From: Cloeon dipterum
Taxonomy: Eukaryota > Arthropoda > Insecta > Ephemeroptera > Baetidae
Assembly: GCF_949628265.1 (NCBI RefSeq)
Contig: NC_088789.1
Coordinates: 3,348,001 to 3,412,000 of the forward strand
Length of the DNA stretch: 64,000 bases
Direction: 5' to 3'
This document shows, piece after piece, positions 23,844 through 35,900 of the stretch. Positions within the stretch are counted from its first letter, which is position 1; each line of letters opens with the position of its first letter. The notes under the pieces are model-generated. The model had not been told where the DNA came from, did no database searches, and saw only the letters and a list, made by a program, of their open reading frames with translations. The translations under genes were made by a program, and so were the position numbers.

Positions 23844-25578
23844 TGAAACTTCTATATTTGGCGAACGTGCGCCAGGTTGGAAAAATAAAGAGCATTATTA
23901 GTTTTAATTAAACAGCTGTTTGCTTTGAACTTCAACCCGTCCAGAGTTATGCGATGCGCGCAACGTCCCGTTAAACGCGATCCGCAACATGCTAGGCAAG
24001 TATGCGAAGCCGGTTGCATAATTCGTGACTGGCAGGAATGCGCGAGAATCACGTTTATGATTTACTGTCAGAATACCAGTTTGCAGATTAGGGATAAAAA
24101 AAGCAGCCGAGCATTTTTCTCGCACGCCTCTCGCTAAATGCTTGAAGGTGGCCGAAACATCGAAGTTATTTCAAAATGTTTTTATTCAGTTTGAATTATT
24201 TTTACGTTATATTTGAGTTAAAAATTGTTTACAGATCAATCTAAAAATTAAAATTCACATTTTTAATTCATTGAATTTACCATCAGAAACAAATTTGTGG
24301 TTTAAGAACGTCTAATTAAGAAACTTAAGTGAAGTTGCATGATGCACTCTAGAAACAATTTACGATATAAGAGGATTGATGCGGTTGAGGCTTTATAGTT
24401 TCCTCCTTTATTATAAAAAATAAATGTTCTTGTTTGGAGAAGGGAAATCCGTTAATATTAAAATCAAGGGTGACTAACTAAATTGCTGCAGAAATTTCCC
24501 AACTTGAGAATTTCAGCTATCTCCGCACATAAGTGTTTCTAAGCTCTGATGGAAGCTAGTGACACATCTGTACAAATTTTAAAATTTTACTGAAATCAGT
24601 CAATTGGAAAAAACGATATAAATCTCCTGTTTTTCCAAAGTACTGACTTTCTTTCAAGCTGTAAAGATTTTGACTTGAAATTTATTTTCCACCTAACCCT
24701 GAAGAAGTTTTGAGCCTATGCATGACTCATTTTTTACTCTTCAAAGGGTTCATAACACTCAACAATTAAAAAGAGGCAACCTATATGATTAGAAAATTTC
24801 TTGTTGCAAGAAAAAATAATAACAAAATGTACTCTACCCATCTGAAACAAATTTTTAGAAGATATAACTGATATTTTCCATTGATAATAGCAATTACCAG
24901 CTAATTTTTTTCGTTGGCATTGTTTAATTCTATCTCAAACACTGGTGACATGGCCATAAATTGAAATTAATCGGCTCCAACCGTTTTTCCTGGGAAATTT
25001 AGTTTGCCACGATTTGCCGGGGTCAGGACTCAGGATCCCACAGTCGAAAGTCAAGACAAAAAAACAGTGATTGATGAGTTCCAAGTACCGAGTTGGCATT
25101 TTTTTTTCATTTTCATTTTCCTTCAATTACCAAATAAGTCTCCTCTCCCCTGGAGCTGATCTCTTGGTGATGATGAAAAATGGAAATGAGCAAAGTCCAT
25201 TTTAACAGTCGAAGAAAGGTGGCGGGCAATAAATTTGGGTAAGATAATCAGCATAAAATCGCAGTTTAGTGGCTGCCAAATTGATACTTAACTTTTCGCA
25301 CGCTCTCGCGGTGTCCGGAAATTCTTGGCGGCCGCGCGGCGTTTTGCATACCTGCGGCATTTTTACGACTGGCGCAGAGGAGATTATTGCCGCGCGCGTA
25401 ATTAGGAAATATATGCTAAGGTCGTCCCTCCCGGAGAGTGAGTGTTGTCCGTAGCTGTGTATTGGCAGCCGAAGCAGGCAGTCGGTTCTTCTGCTTTTTA
25501 TAATTGTGTTGCATGCGCGCTGCCGGTTCGGAACGAGGGGTTGCGTGTCTCCGGCTACTGTGGGAAATAACCGCGCAT

Positions 25579-25604
25579 GAGAGAGAGAGAGAGAGAGAGA
25601 GAGA
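25579..25604. repeat. (GA)n microsatellite
   Basis: Perfect GA repeat of about 13 units in a GC-rich island. Such GAGA runs often lie in arthropod promoters, but no transcript start is visible here. Confidence 0.85.
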
Positions 25605-26979
25605 TGCGATGCTGCCTGCTCTGCTGCTGCTGCCATTTTTTTCACTCGTCAGCATCGCGCAGTCATTTGGTGAAAAACAACACTAGTAGCCAATCGGCCC
25701 GCGGCGATGCAGCTCTTTTATTTCTTATTAATCGTGAAAAATGGAGCCGCCGCCGCCGCACTCTCGCGCACTGTGAGTGCTCTGCTCGGCCAGCAGCAGC
25801 AAGAAAAGCATTATGTAAATTTTATTAATAGGCCAACACAATGCCGGACCTAATATTTTATGGTCCATCAACGCGTCGCCGTGATATCACTTTTTTATTG
25901 CCTGTTCTCGCGGAGAATCGGCTGCTACTGTCATTAAGATTTCACAGCCTTCAGCAGGCACAATGATACTAACTCCTTGGGACCCACAGTTCATCAATTT
26001 CTAAAAATAACGAGATAATTCGCTAGAAAACTGTGAAAACAATCGATTAAAATTGTAGAAATTTGGCTCAAGTTACGCAGAACTATGAGAATATAAGCAA
26101 ATTATTTTATTTGGGTCAAATAAAACCTTTCGGCAGTTAATTTTTTACTATAAAAATTTATTATCTCTATCTGATAAACCGCTATAGCGTGTGAGTTTCA
26201 GAGCCTTAATATTTTCGTTCTGGATCAAAAAGATTAGGTTAAAAGACTAAACTAAATAAGACAAATAAAAAATGTTTTCATATTTATTCAAAAAAAATTG
26301 GCAAATAAGGGACAAAAAACAAACATCATTGCGGATTGACTGCTGCGCACTTAAAAAATTGAAAACTCATTATAAAGGTCTCCGAGCTTGCCCTAAAACA
26401 GGAAAAAATCTACATAAAATATTCAAAATATATATTTAACACAGTTTTTAATTTTTAGAGTACATATTTTGTAGACCAGTTTTGTAAGCACAGATATTCG
26501 CTGCAACTTTTAAAGTGCACTTTTCAAATGAGGACGTAGCTACAGAAAAATTCAGATTTCCCAAATTGCTTGCCATGTTTTTAAGCAATTTCAATATCAC
26601 TCATCGAAATTTAAACGACAGTCTTATTAGAGGGAAAGATATCATGAAATATTGAACTGTTTAAATTTTACAGACACATTTCAATAAAAATTGGGCTTTC
26701 CGAAAAAAAAGGATTTTTCTGGTGGCTCATCTCAGCATCATTTCTCTTAAAAAAATAAAAGGAATCCTTTTAAATGTTTTGTTGCAAATTTATTTATATA
26801 TAGAATCAATTTAGACAGTCCACGGAGGAACTTTACTGTTGAATTTTGCGGGGAAGGGTGCGCAAACCATAATAAAAAGGCAGCGACGTTGAGCAAGTGT
26901 GTGTAATGTCCGTGCACAACAGATGCATATTTGAATACACAATTTTGTTGCAGGAGCGGGGCGGTAATTATTTCATAGC

Positions 26980-26983
<4 letters not shown>

Positions 26984-27023
<40 letters not shown>
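26984..27023. repeat. (GA)n microsatellite
   Basis: Perfect GA repeat of about 20 units, with pyrimidine-rich CT blocks about 80-110 bases further on. Confidence 0.9.
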
Positions 27024-27024
<1 letters not shown>

Positions 27025-28310
27025 ACGTTAAGTATAATATCGGCCAGTGCTGGCCGACCATGACCCTGCCTGAATAAAATTAATACCTGCTTGGCAGGAT
27101 TCGAATCTCTCTCTGCTCTCCTCTCTCTGGCGCGCGTCCACTTTCTTGGTGCGTCTCGCCACCGTTCGGTCCGTGCGCTTTTCGATACCAATTTCGTATA
27201 ATACGTATACGCGAGTGAATTTAGGCCAACCACCTTTCATGCGAGATAAGCGTTTTCTGCTGCAGTAAAAAAATCAGATCGGATTCGCGGAATCGCGCGG
27301 GTGCGCTTGCTTCGTTTCGAATTCGACGTGCGCATGCAGGGCGCTGCTTAAATTAATCTGTTCCGTCGGTCGCGTTTTTTTCTCGTAACATTTCCGGCAC
27401 CACTCATTTATGCGCATTATTATCCGTTCGGGTGTCTGCGCTAATTGCACCTTTGTGTGCGCTCGCCAGGCAAGTGAAACAAAATAACGACAACCGTTTC
27501 CTCTCTGCACGCCGGGCAATAAACAATATTGCACACGCTGGTGAGCATCATCTTTTTATACGATATATTAATGACTTTTAGCATACAAGGCAGGTGGGTT
27601 GGAATCGCTAAAAAAATCTCAGTTCAGACAAAAATAAATTATTAAATTTTAAAAAAATTAACTTGGGATGTATTTTACGAAGGTCCGAGAATTAATCCTT
27701 GGACATGGTAATAATTGTGCTGTGTTTTCAACACTTCTTTTCCTTTAGAATTAGCTGTTAAAATATTTATGAAATTAAATTTTGTTGCAAAATTCCGTTT
27801 CAGTCTGTTGTGTTTCTAAATTGGTAGTTTCGCAACTCGAGTATGTGTAAATATCCCAATTTATCGGCAGACGAACCATTTTATGTAAAAAATATATTAT
27901 GTTTAGAACCAGAACAAATAAGTTTCGAGAAGTCATTAATGCCTCACAAAACGAAGAGGAAAAATTGGCACAGATTTAATTGCCAGAGTCAGGGAATCCC
28001 TTTTCGAGGAAGTCTATTAAGCAGAGCAGTTTTCCTGGAACGCGAGAATCGCGAGGTGACTGCTTTGCGTCGCCTGCTCTCCCCTTTGTTTGGACCGATT
28101 TGTGTGAAATTTGAGCGTAAATCGGGTACGCGTCGAACCCACATCATGCGACGGAGGGGATCGAAAGCAAGTCGCGAATGAATTCGTCTCTCGAGTGTGT
28201 GTGTGTATAAATATATAATATATGTATATTGATATAATATCCAGTTTTTAATTGGAGCTGCCGAGGCGAAAAGTGAGCAAAAGCGAGCCGAGGTGGGTGC
28301 ACCGGTGAAG

Positions 28311-28501
28311 TCAGTTTTCGAAGGAAGAGCAGGACTCGGTCGCTCTGCAAATCCAGTTGGCTTGTGGTCGTCTTGCGAGCGGCGTGTGCAGCCAGTGTGA
28401 CCGCAGCCTTTCCTGATTCTTCTGCCGGCTGCTCTTCGCGCGCACACCGCACCAGCAGTCCTCGGCTTCACACACTCGGCTCTGCATGCGACACACCTCA
28501 A
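28311..28501 (+). promoter_or_regulatory. Candidate initiator and 5' exon of the SH3 gene
   Basis: TCAGTT at 28311-28316 fits the arthropod initiator. The GC-rich segment after it ends with CTCAAG|GTAACT, a plausible donor at 28502. The frame that would join in phase to the acceptor at 36048 is open across the segment but has no ATG, so this is more likely a 5'UTR exon than coding. Inference from motifs only. Confidence 0.35.
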
Positions 28502-31500
28502 GGTAACTTGCTAACTGCCAGCCGCACAAAAGCTCTTCCCTCTAGCCCCCTGTTTCACTGCCCTATTTACACTGCTTTTATTCTTTTCCATAGTACAAAC
28601 CATATTTATGTTAAAATATTAAACACTTATTATTCATGTAATTAAAACGGTTTTTTATCGGTTTGTGTAAATTAGTGAATTAGTTTGCTATATTTAAAAA
28701 AATATTATAAAGTTTTTACAATTTTACAAGTTCTCGCGGTACGTTGTGGAATGAGAATTAAAAGTTAAAATCCTCCAAGTATCTATTTTTTTGTAACTTA
28801 TATTATAAAATTCAAATAAAAATAATCCAGTTTATCATTTGGTATATTCATAATTTACCAATTCTTATGTATTATATTAGGCAGTGTGAAATGTTCTAAA
28901 TTACAAAATACAATGGTTTATTGATAAAAATTGATTGCTATAAATTTAATACAAACATTTGTATAACATTATAGAGAATAAAAGAAATACATTCAGTCTA
29001 ATGAAAATTGGCATGAGCATTAAATTTTAACTGTTGAAGTAAGTGTACGATAAAGTTTTAACTGTAAAGACTACAAAACGAAGTTTATTAAATTACTCTA
29101 CATTCTAAAAAGCTTAACAGCATGTAGAGCAAACATAATTTTATAATAATTATTGCATGCTCTTGTTTGGTTATTTTACTAAGAGCAAAATTAAACACAT
29201 CCAAACTTTTCCGTGGAACAAAACGATTCATTGACTAAACCTATTTATAACCATTTTAAAATCCCCATTTGTCAAATTTTCTACTTGATTTTATAAAAAA
29301 ATCAACTTAAACAAATTATAATGATATCACAAATAACTTTTCTCTGCTTTTGAAGTGAAAATATTTTCTCTTGCCTGTCGGGCATCTTTTAACTGTAAAA
29401 AATGCGAGAGAAATTAGATCCGGATATTAAATATCAATTAAAGCAGCAAAATTCGAAGGCCATAAACAATTATTAAGCCCGTCCTGAAAAGCCAATGGAC
29501 CAGATATTCGAGCAAAATTATGATTCATTATACTAAGCGGCGGCGGGTTGCATGAAACATGTTGTGCGGAGAACGTCGTCGCGCGCGTCCTACTACAACA
29601 AGTATGCATACATGCTGTGAGCAAGCGAGGCGCGACCTGAAATTTCCAGCGCGCAGCCAGCGATGATGATGAAAAGTCATTATCCGCCATAAAACAATTC
29701 TTGCTCCTTCTGTCTCGGCTGTGTGTGCAGCAGCAATTTATTCCGCGTATGCAATTATAAAGTGCAGTTATCAGGCGGAAAACCGTCCATCCGACCGGCG
29801 GAGGCGCTTTTTAATATCAAAACACGGCCGCCTCCTCTGCTTTATTCTTTCCACTCGGTATTCACATAATTATGTCATCACCGTGCCGAAATAGCAGCCT
29901 GCGCGCAAGACGAGACCTTTTTCCCCTTTCGAACTCTACTATTTTGTTCGCGATGTCGTAAGTCTCAACACATACAAGGGTTTTGGTTTTTCGTTTCACT
30001 ACCTTGCGGTGTACAGTAACTATATTAATTGTGATAGACAGAATACGCGGGGCCATTTCTGCATTTCAACGAGAGCTATCGCTTTGTGGGCCTCGGTTAG
30101 TGAGAAGAAGTGAGAGTATCAGATTTCAGGTTGATCGCTTCATTCGATTTCTCTCCCAACTCTGACTGCGGGCGCGGTATGGAAATGGAACTTTTCTCGC
30201 CCTGACGCGACCTTGCATGTGGCGCGCGCAAATTGAGTTGTAAAAATTCACATTGCGACATCAGTACAAACGAGAGGAGTGTTCAAGTGGTAAAGTTTAT
30301 TTATAGAGATTTTCTGTTCAATTCTCTTTACAGTTTTCAAACCTAATACTATTGCTGACAATCAGCTCTGTTAATGAACACACAAATGATTGCATTCGCG
30401 TCTTCAAACCTATCAATTGTGAATTGTAACCAGAACCTTTAAAATAGTTGTTTATCTAAAGTCTTTAGCAGCGAGATTTAAGGCAGCCATATTTTAAACG
30501 TAAAGTTTGATAGTGCTTAACGGAAAACATTTTTTCTCGTGCACTTTTTAATTTTTGACCCTTTTTCACCGGCGGCTGGCGTGGCTGGCGCAGCTTAGCC
30601 AGATTAACGGCGACTGGTGGCTGCCTACGTGACCAAATATTTGCCAACTTTTACCCCTTCAGATATCAAAGTTTTATTTCTTTCCTTTAAATTTATTTTT
30701 TTACAACCTTCCTATGATTTTTTTAATGTGTGAAAAGATATATAGCTAAAAATGCAGGTTTCAATGTTAGCCTGACAGTGAGAAAAGTTTACTAGAGCGT
30801 AATAATGAAAATGAACATAAACAACAACTGTGAAAATATTAAATTGCTATAATTAATTAATCATCTGGTCCAAAAAATATACTTTTTAACCGAGGATAGC
30901 AGGTCAAATTTCCCATTTCATATCTAATAATTTCGAATGATTGATTTACCACAAATTTCGAATTTTGTATGGATTATTAATTTTTGTAACATGAGCAATA
31001 ATGGCAATATCGTGCCAAATTGCAAATCTTATTTCTCAAAAACGATTATGTTTTTAATTTCAAGATCTGCTTAGCGTATAAATTTAGTGTTTGAGTAGAA
31101 ATATAAGCTTTTAACATCTCTCTGTTCGAAGCTATGTTGTCAAATTTTGTCACAGATTATTGGGACACTGAGTGACTTTCGCTCGGATGGTGCTGCATCA
31201 AATTTAGACAAAAAATAGCAGGGCACAATTAATTGAAAGCAGTAAATAGCTCCTTGCAGTAAACCTATGCAGCAAAGGAAGTGATAAATAATCTTCCGTC
31301 CTTTCAGCAGCGATTAGCTAAACGTATGCTGGTTATCAGCACCATACAAAAAAATCTGGATATTACAGAAGGAGAAGGTCAAATTCAAATGTTAACAACA
31401 ACAGATATTAAACAAACATATAGCCAGGTACGAGTAAAAATTGAACGAAGTAGTATCTCAAGGAACATTATTTATCAGCATTCTTTCTGAGTGCAGCAAG

Positions 31501-32837
31501 GCCGATCGGTGCATCAGAATCGGTGTACCCATCGCGGTGTTATGATATTCACTGTGTGGAATTTGTGATCATCTCGACGAGATCGACTCACGTGCTGGGT
31601 GTTTTCTTTCAACGCGCACTCGATCGAGTGCTTTTATTGCGGCGTGAAATAAAGAGGGGCAAAAAGCTTTTACAATAAAATCCCAGCTCTCGCTCAGCAC
31701 TCGTTATAATTTTCAGTGTACGTCTGAGGAGGTGAAACAAGAAGTTGCGTAGCCTGCTGCTGCTTTTTCTTTCTCTCTTGCTCTCCGCCTTTTGATGTAT
31801 TCTCACAAATTGCCTTCTTGTGTAAAAGTACACGCGAAAAAGTGTTTTGTTGCGGCCGAGGTGATTAATCATTTTCGTCTCCACTGCTGATTTTCCACCG
31901 CTCATTTGGGGGCCGCTCATTTGAAAGCCGCACGCTTGTTCCTTCGTTATAATGTGGGAAGGACCGCTTTTCATAAATTTCATCCACTTGGCCGTGGTCG
32001 CGACAAGCAGAGAGTTCGCTCTTTTAATGGTCCTGTACTCTTTATGCCGGCTAATTTAGTGCAATATATATGCACCTCCAGATATAGCCGATTCGTTCAG
32101 TGAAGCAGAGAAGAGTTACTGAAATGCAGTGAAAAGGATTTGGCATACAATTTAGTTCAATTGCGAAGTTGGACTAATTAAAGAGGATTATTGTTACTGG
32201 TAAACCCTTGTTACCAATGCCTTGGGATTCAGTTGAAGCCAAAATTGACCTAAAGAACCGTAAATAGGTGAGAAAAGTGGCTGCAAAGTTTGCATACTTT
32301 TCAACTGGCGAGGACTGTCTCCTTACTTGAAATCCTATTTTATTTCACAACAAAGAGTTTCCCTAAGAGGTTTGTTACGCTTATAGGTTTCGACGAAAGG
32401 AATCGATATCTGCCAAGAAAATTTGGTCGAGCGCTGTAAATTTGGATAATTTTTAATATTGCAAATTGCAGAAACAGTTGTTTATCGATCAACTGTTTAT
32501 TGCATTCACTATTTAAAATATTTTTAATTGTCATCATGTATCGATCAACTTTAAAAAGGTCTTTTATTCTAGATAATTGGGTGCGGAATCAATGATTTCA
32601 AACATTTTCGACGTTTTTAACCATCGATTTTTCTGTGGCTGATGATTTTTCTGTGATTCTTAACCTTCTTCGCTTCTTTTTTTCACAAATAAATATACGA
32701 ACAATCATTGGATACACCCTTTTGAATTATTGCTATTTTAAAAAACTGATTTCTAACCCTTGGAAATCCTCTCCCTCTTGCCGAGTAGTAATTTTCCCAG
32801 CCAATAAAAGTGATCGACGGCCCAGAGTGACTACACG
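28502..32837 (+). other. AT-rich intron or spacer before the SH3 gene's ATG exon
   Basis: Very AT-rich around 28560-29400, with GC-richer islands near 29540-30240 and 31490-32050. It contains one diverged MITE copy (30465-30645). No exon was supported. Confidence 0.45.
30465..30645 (-). mobile_element. Diverged MITE copy (AGAGGTCTCA family)
   Basis: Shares AAGTTTGATAGTGCTTAA, an AATTTTTGACCC stretch and a CGGCTGGCG/CGCAGC core with the better preserved copies at 45692-45899 and 63236-63471, in the opposite orientation. Its terminal repeats are eroded, so the ends are approximate. Confidence 0.55.
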
Positions 32838-32873
32838 TATATAATTTAGTGCACCGTTTACGATCTGCTTTCA
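32838..32873 (+). promoter_or_regulatory. Candidate TATA/initiator promoter of the SH3 gene
   Basis: TATATAA at 32838-32844 is followed by an initiator-like TTTCAGAC with its A at 32873, and by the ATG at 32904. The TATA-to-start distance, about 35 bases, is slightly long. Motifs are seen; function is inferred. Confidence 0.45.
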
Positions 32874-32903
32874 GACCGACACTCTCGACGGCGCATCCCC
32901 AAG

Positions 32904-35900
32904 ATGTTGGCCCAGCTGTGCAACCCCCTGATGGCCCGCCGCTTCAAATTGGCCCCTTTCGCACAGGCAGCAGGTGGGTTCGTTGGTTGGTTGGCTGCTC
33001 GCGGATAGTCTTGCAAACAAATCGGCTTTTAATTTCTGCCCACTCACGTGGAATTATGCACGCCGCGCTCGTTTTCGGCTCTCACGGCGGACGGGCCTTT
33101 TTTATAATATGTGTACAGGCCTGTGAGACGGGCAGGTCGTAAAAGAAACAATGCAAACCGCTTTTATGGCTGATTGACTAGCATGTGAGCATAATTTTGG
33201 GCGAAGCCTATATAATATTGTTCGGCGGCTAATCGGCTGGCTCGGAAAGTAAAATCCGTTGGTTTTTCTGGTCGGGACGCGGAGGAAAATTCGCCGCGCG
33301 CACGTGTAGTAATTTAAAGGAATTTTACGATTCACCAAAATCCCTTTTATCGCACCCAGCAAATGTATAAAAATATAATTTATTGCCAATTTCGGTGAGA
33401 AATGAAGAGAAGGCGTTCCTGTGATGTCACGAAGTAGCCTGCCCAAGCCACTAATAATGAGCCGGGGTAGCCGAGGTCACTCGTGACTGACTGCGTGCAC
33501 TCGTCTTCTCTCATCCCAATACTCCTCGCAGACGCCGCCAGATCGTGTGTAATTTGTACGCGCTGTGGGCTGTTCGGAAACTTGCTTTACTTCTTCCTAC
33601 TGACATCTCTGTCCAAACACTGAACAACATTGCTTGCTGCTGCTGCTGATCAGTCCGTTTTATTTTTTGCTTTCGTGAATTTGTTCTCTCACTTCTCACT
33701 TACATCAAACTGACATGATCAGATGAAAAAACAAATGAATTTATCGTTTTCCTTTTTTAGGGTGTTCTCGATATTCTGTTTCAAAACGCAATTTAGGAAG
33801 ATTTTTATAAAGCTTAGACATTTTTTATTCAAGATTTCATCAAAAATTTAACAATTAAAATATTTTTGTTTATTCTTTAGTTATTAATGTTCAGATGGGT
33901 AAAGCTAGCGAAATACCAATAAATTATACCGAAATCATTGCAATCATTGAGATTTTTATTGTTTAAAAAGCTTTTTTTCAGTAAAATGAAACAGTGTCAA
34001 ATTTTCCCTTTTTGCTCATTTAAAAAATAAAATTTATGTTTGTATTTTCCAATCACTTTTCTGACATTTGATTTAAGTCAAATAATTCAGGAAGAACATT
34101 TTCACATACGAATACAATTTTTAGTTGAGGTTCAAAAAGGAAAATTATATTATTTGAAATAATTAATCCACATTGTTTTGGTTGGTGAGAATGAAGTTCC
34201 AAATTTTTAGATTGAAAATCAAATTTAATTGGTTGTTTCTATCAAAAGGTCTATATTTTTGGACGATTTCCTCTACAAAAAATTATTGGTCTTTGGTTTG
34301 GTCAAATTATAACAGCACAACGAGTAGTTTTAGATATAAAAGGGCAACAATTTTTGGAATTAAATAAATTTTAAAATAAAGTCGATAGACGTCAGTTACC
34401 AAGTGTACGGTTGAGTTAATTTTCGTGATTTAAAAGATAACTCCAAATAATTTTAATCATTTTCCTCGTGTAAACTGTTGTTATCTCGTTACTTCTGAGA
34501 AATTTATTTATTCTTGCTGGTTATCCATACACAATTCGCTAGCGCAAGCGTCAATTTGCAGAATTACAAGTGGAAGAGGAATGTAAATTGAAGTTTATCA
34601 GCGATTATTGCTTGCGTATGAGCACAACATGTAGATAGATAAGTCAGAGAAAGAACGCATGTATTGTGCGTGAGTGTATAATTAAAACGTCAAAAGGCAC
34701 ACGCGGGAATATTATTGTTGCAGGGCTGTTTGGAATTTTGATCAATCAGTGGAAACGTCGGATGACGATAATTACCGCCAATGCCGTATTAAATATAATC
34801 GCTTTCCGAAGAATCTGTATAGATCTACCTGCTGCGGAGTGTGAGAACGTGTGCTGTGCGCAGATGGGAGGTGAAGCCGCGCGGCCGGCGTGCATTTGTC
34901 CGATTTTGTTTTAGGAAAGATTGTGTGTGTGGGAGGGCCGCGAGACGAAAAAGAGAGAGAAACGCACGCGAGGGGAAGGGAAAAATTACCGACTCTGAGT
35001 TTAAAAGGTCACGGTCCGAGGTTATAAATGTTGGCATCAGCAGAGTACACACACATGGAGATTTCCAGCTCCTCGGCCAATAATTAGAGGTTTATAAAGA
35101 GCCGATCCGTACCTCCAGGTCGGCCGCGCGCGGTAAACCTTCCTCAGGTAGGCGCGCACGAGGAGGAGGAGGGTTTATATCTTTTCCAGAGCTCACGCCA
35201 CCACTATATGGCTGCTTTTGGTTCGCACGGTTCAAAAATAATGCTGGAATGTGGAAAAAAATAAGAGAGGAGCTCTCACTCCGTTCTCAACCCTTCCATT
35301 TAATTTCCTCCTGATCATTAAGCGTGTGTATAAGTTGGGTGGTAAGGTGCATCGGTGGTGGGGATCTGTCTGACCGAGAGCACAGAGCTGATTCAAAATC
35401 GGATAATTTGCTCAGTTTGCTTTGTGCGGGTGACCTGAACGGATATACCTCAACTCAACTGATTCTACTTGTACATAGCTCCAGCAGGTGCGTTCTGTTC
35501 CAAGTTTCGTTACTCAAAGAGATGTATCTCAGGCTAACATCAAATTTTCTAAAGAAGATAAGAAAATAATTTTTCAGCAAAACTACTTAAGTCTATTTTA
35601 TTTTGGCTATGAGCTCACCGCTGAACGGATAAAATTGGGCCCGAGTGGCCGCAGTGGAACTTTTGGGCCCAAAGTGGCCATTTTTTCGCCTCCCCGCACC
35701 GAGGTCTTTTATTGAAAAGCCAGAAATTTGTCCTCAAAGCCGCTGGAAAGGTGCGAAAACCAGCAAGTGGAAAGTCTAAGCAGCCCGTTGAGATATTTGA
35801 GAATTTCGAGAAACGAACTATAACCACATTTTGCCATCTCTGACATTGGGCAGCCAGTATTAGATCCGCGAACAGCTCAAATATCTCCAATTGCTTTGAC

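Larger units (their letters stand above)
23844..28310. other. Intergenic stretch between SARM and the SH3 gene
   Basis: AT-rich DNA with GC-richer islands near 25270-25800 and 27050-27500, each next to a GA repeat. These islands could be distal promoters of the downstream gene but I found no supported exon. No transposon or RNA gene was recognised. Confidence 0.45.

Noticed and set aside
27090-27110. GATTCGAATC resembling a tRNA T-loop (B box)
   Set aside because: No matching A box, anticodon stem or acceptor stem on either strand.
31609-31983. 124-codon minus-strand frame
   Set aside because: Basic low-information sequence with no start context, domain or neighbours.
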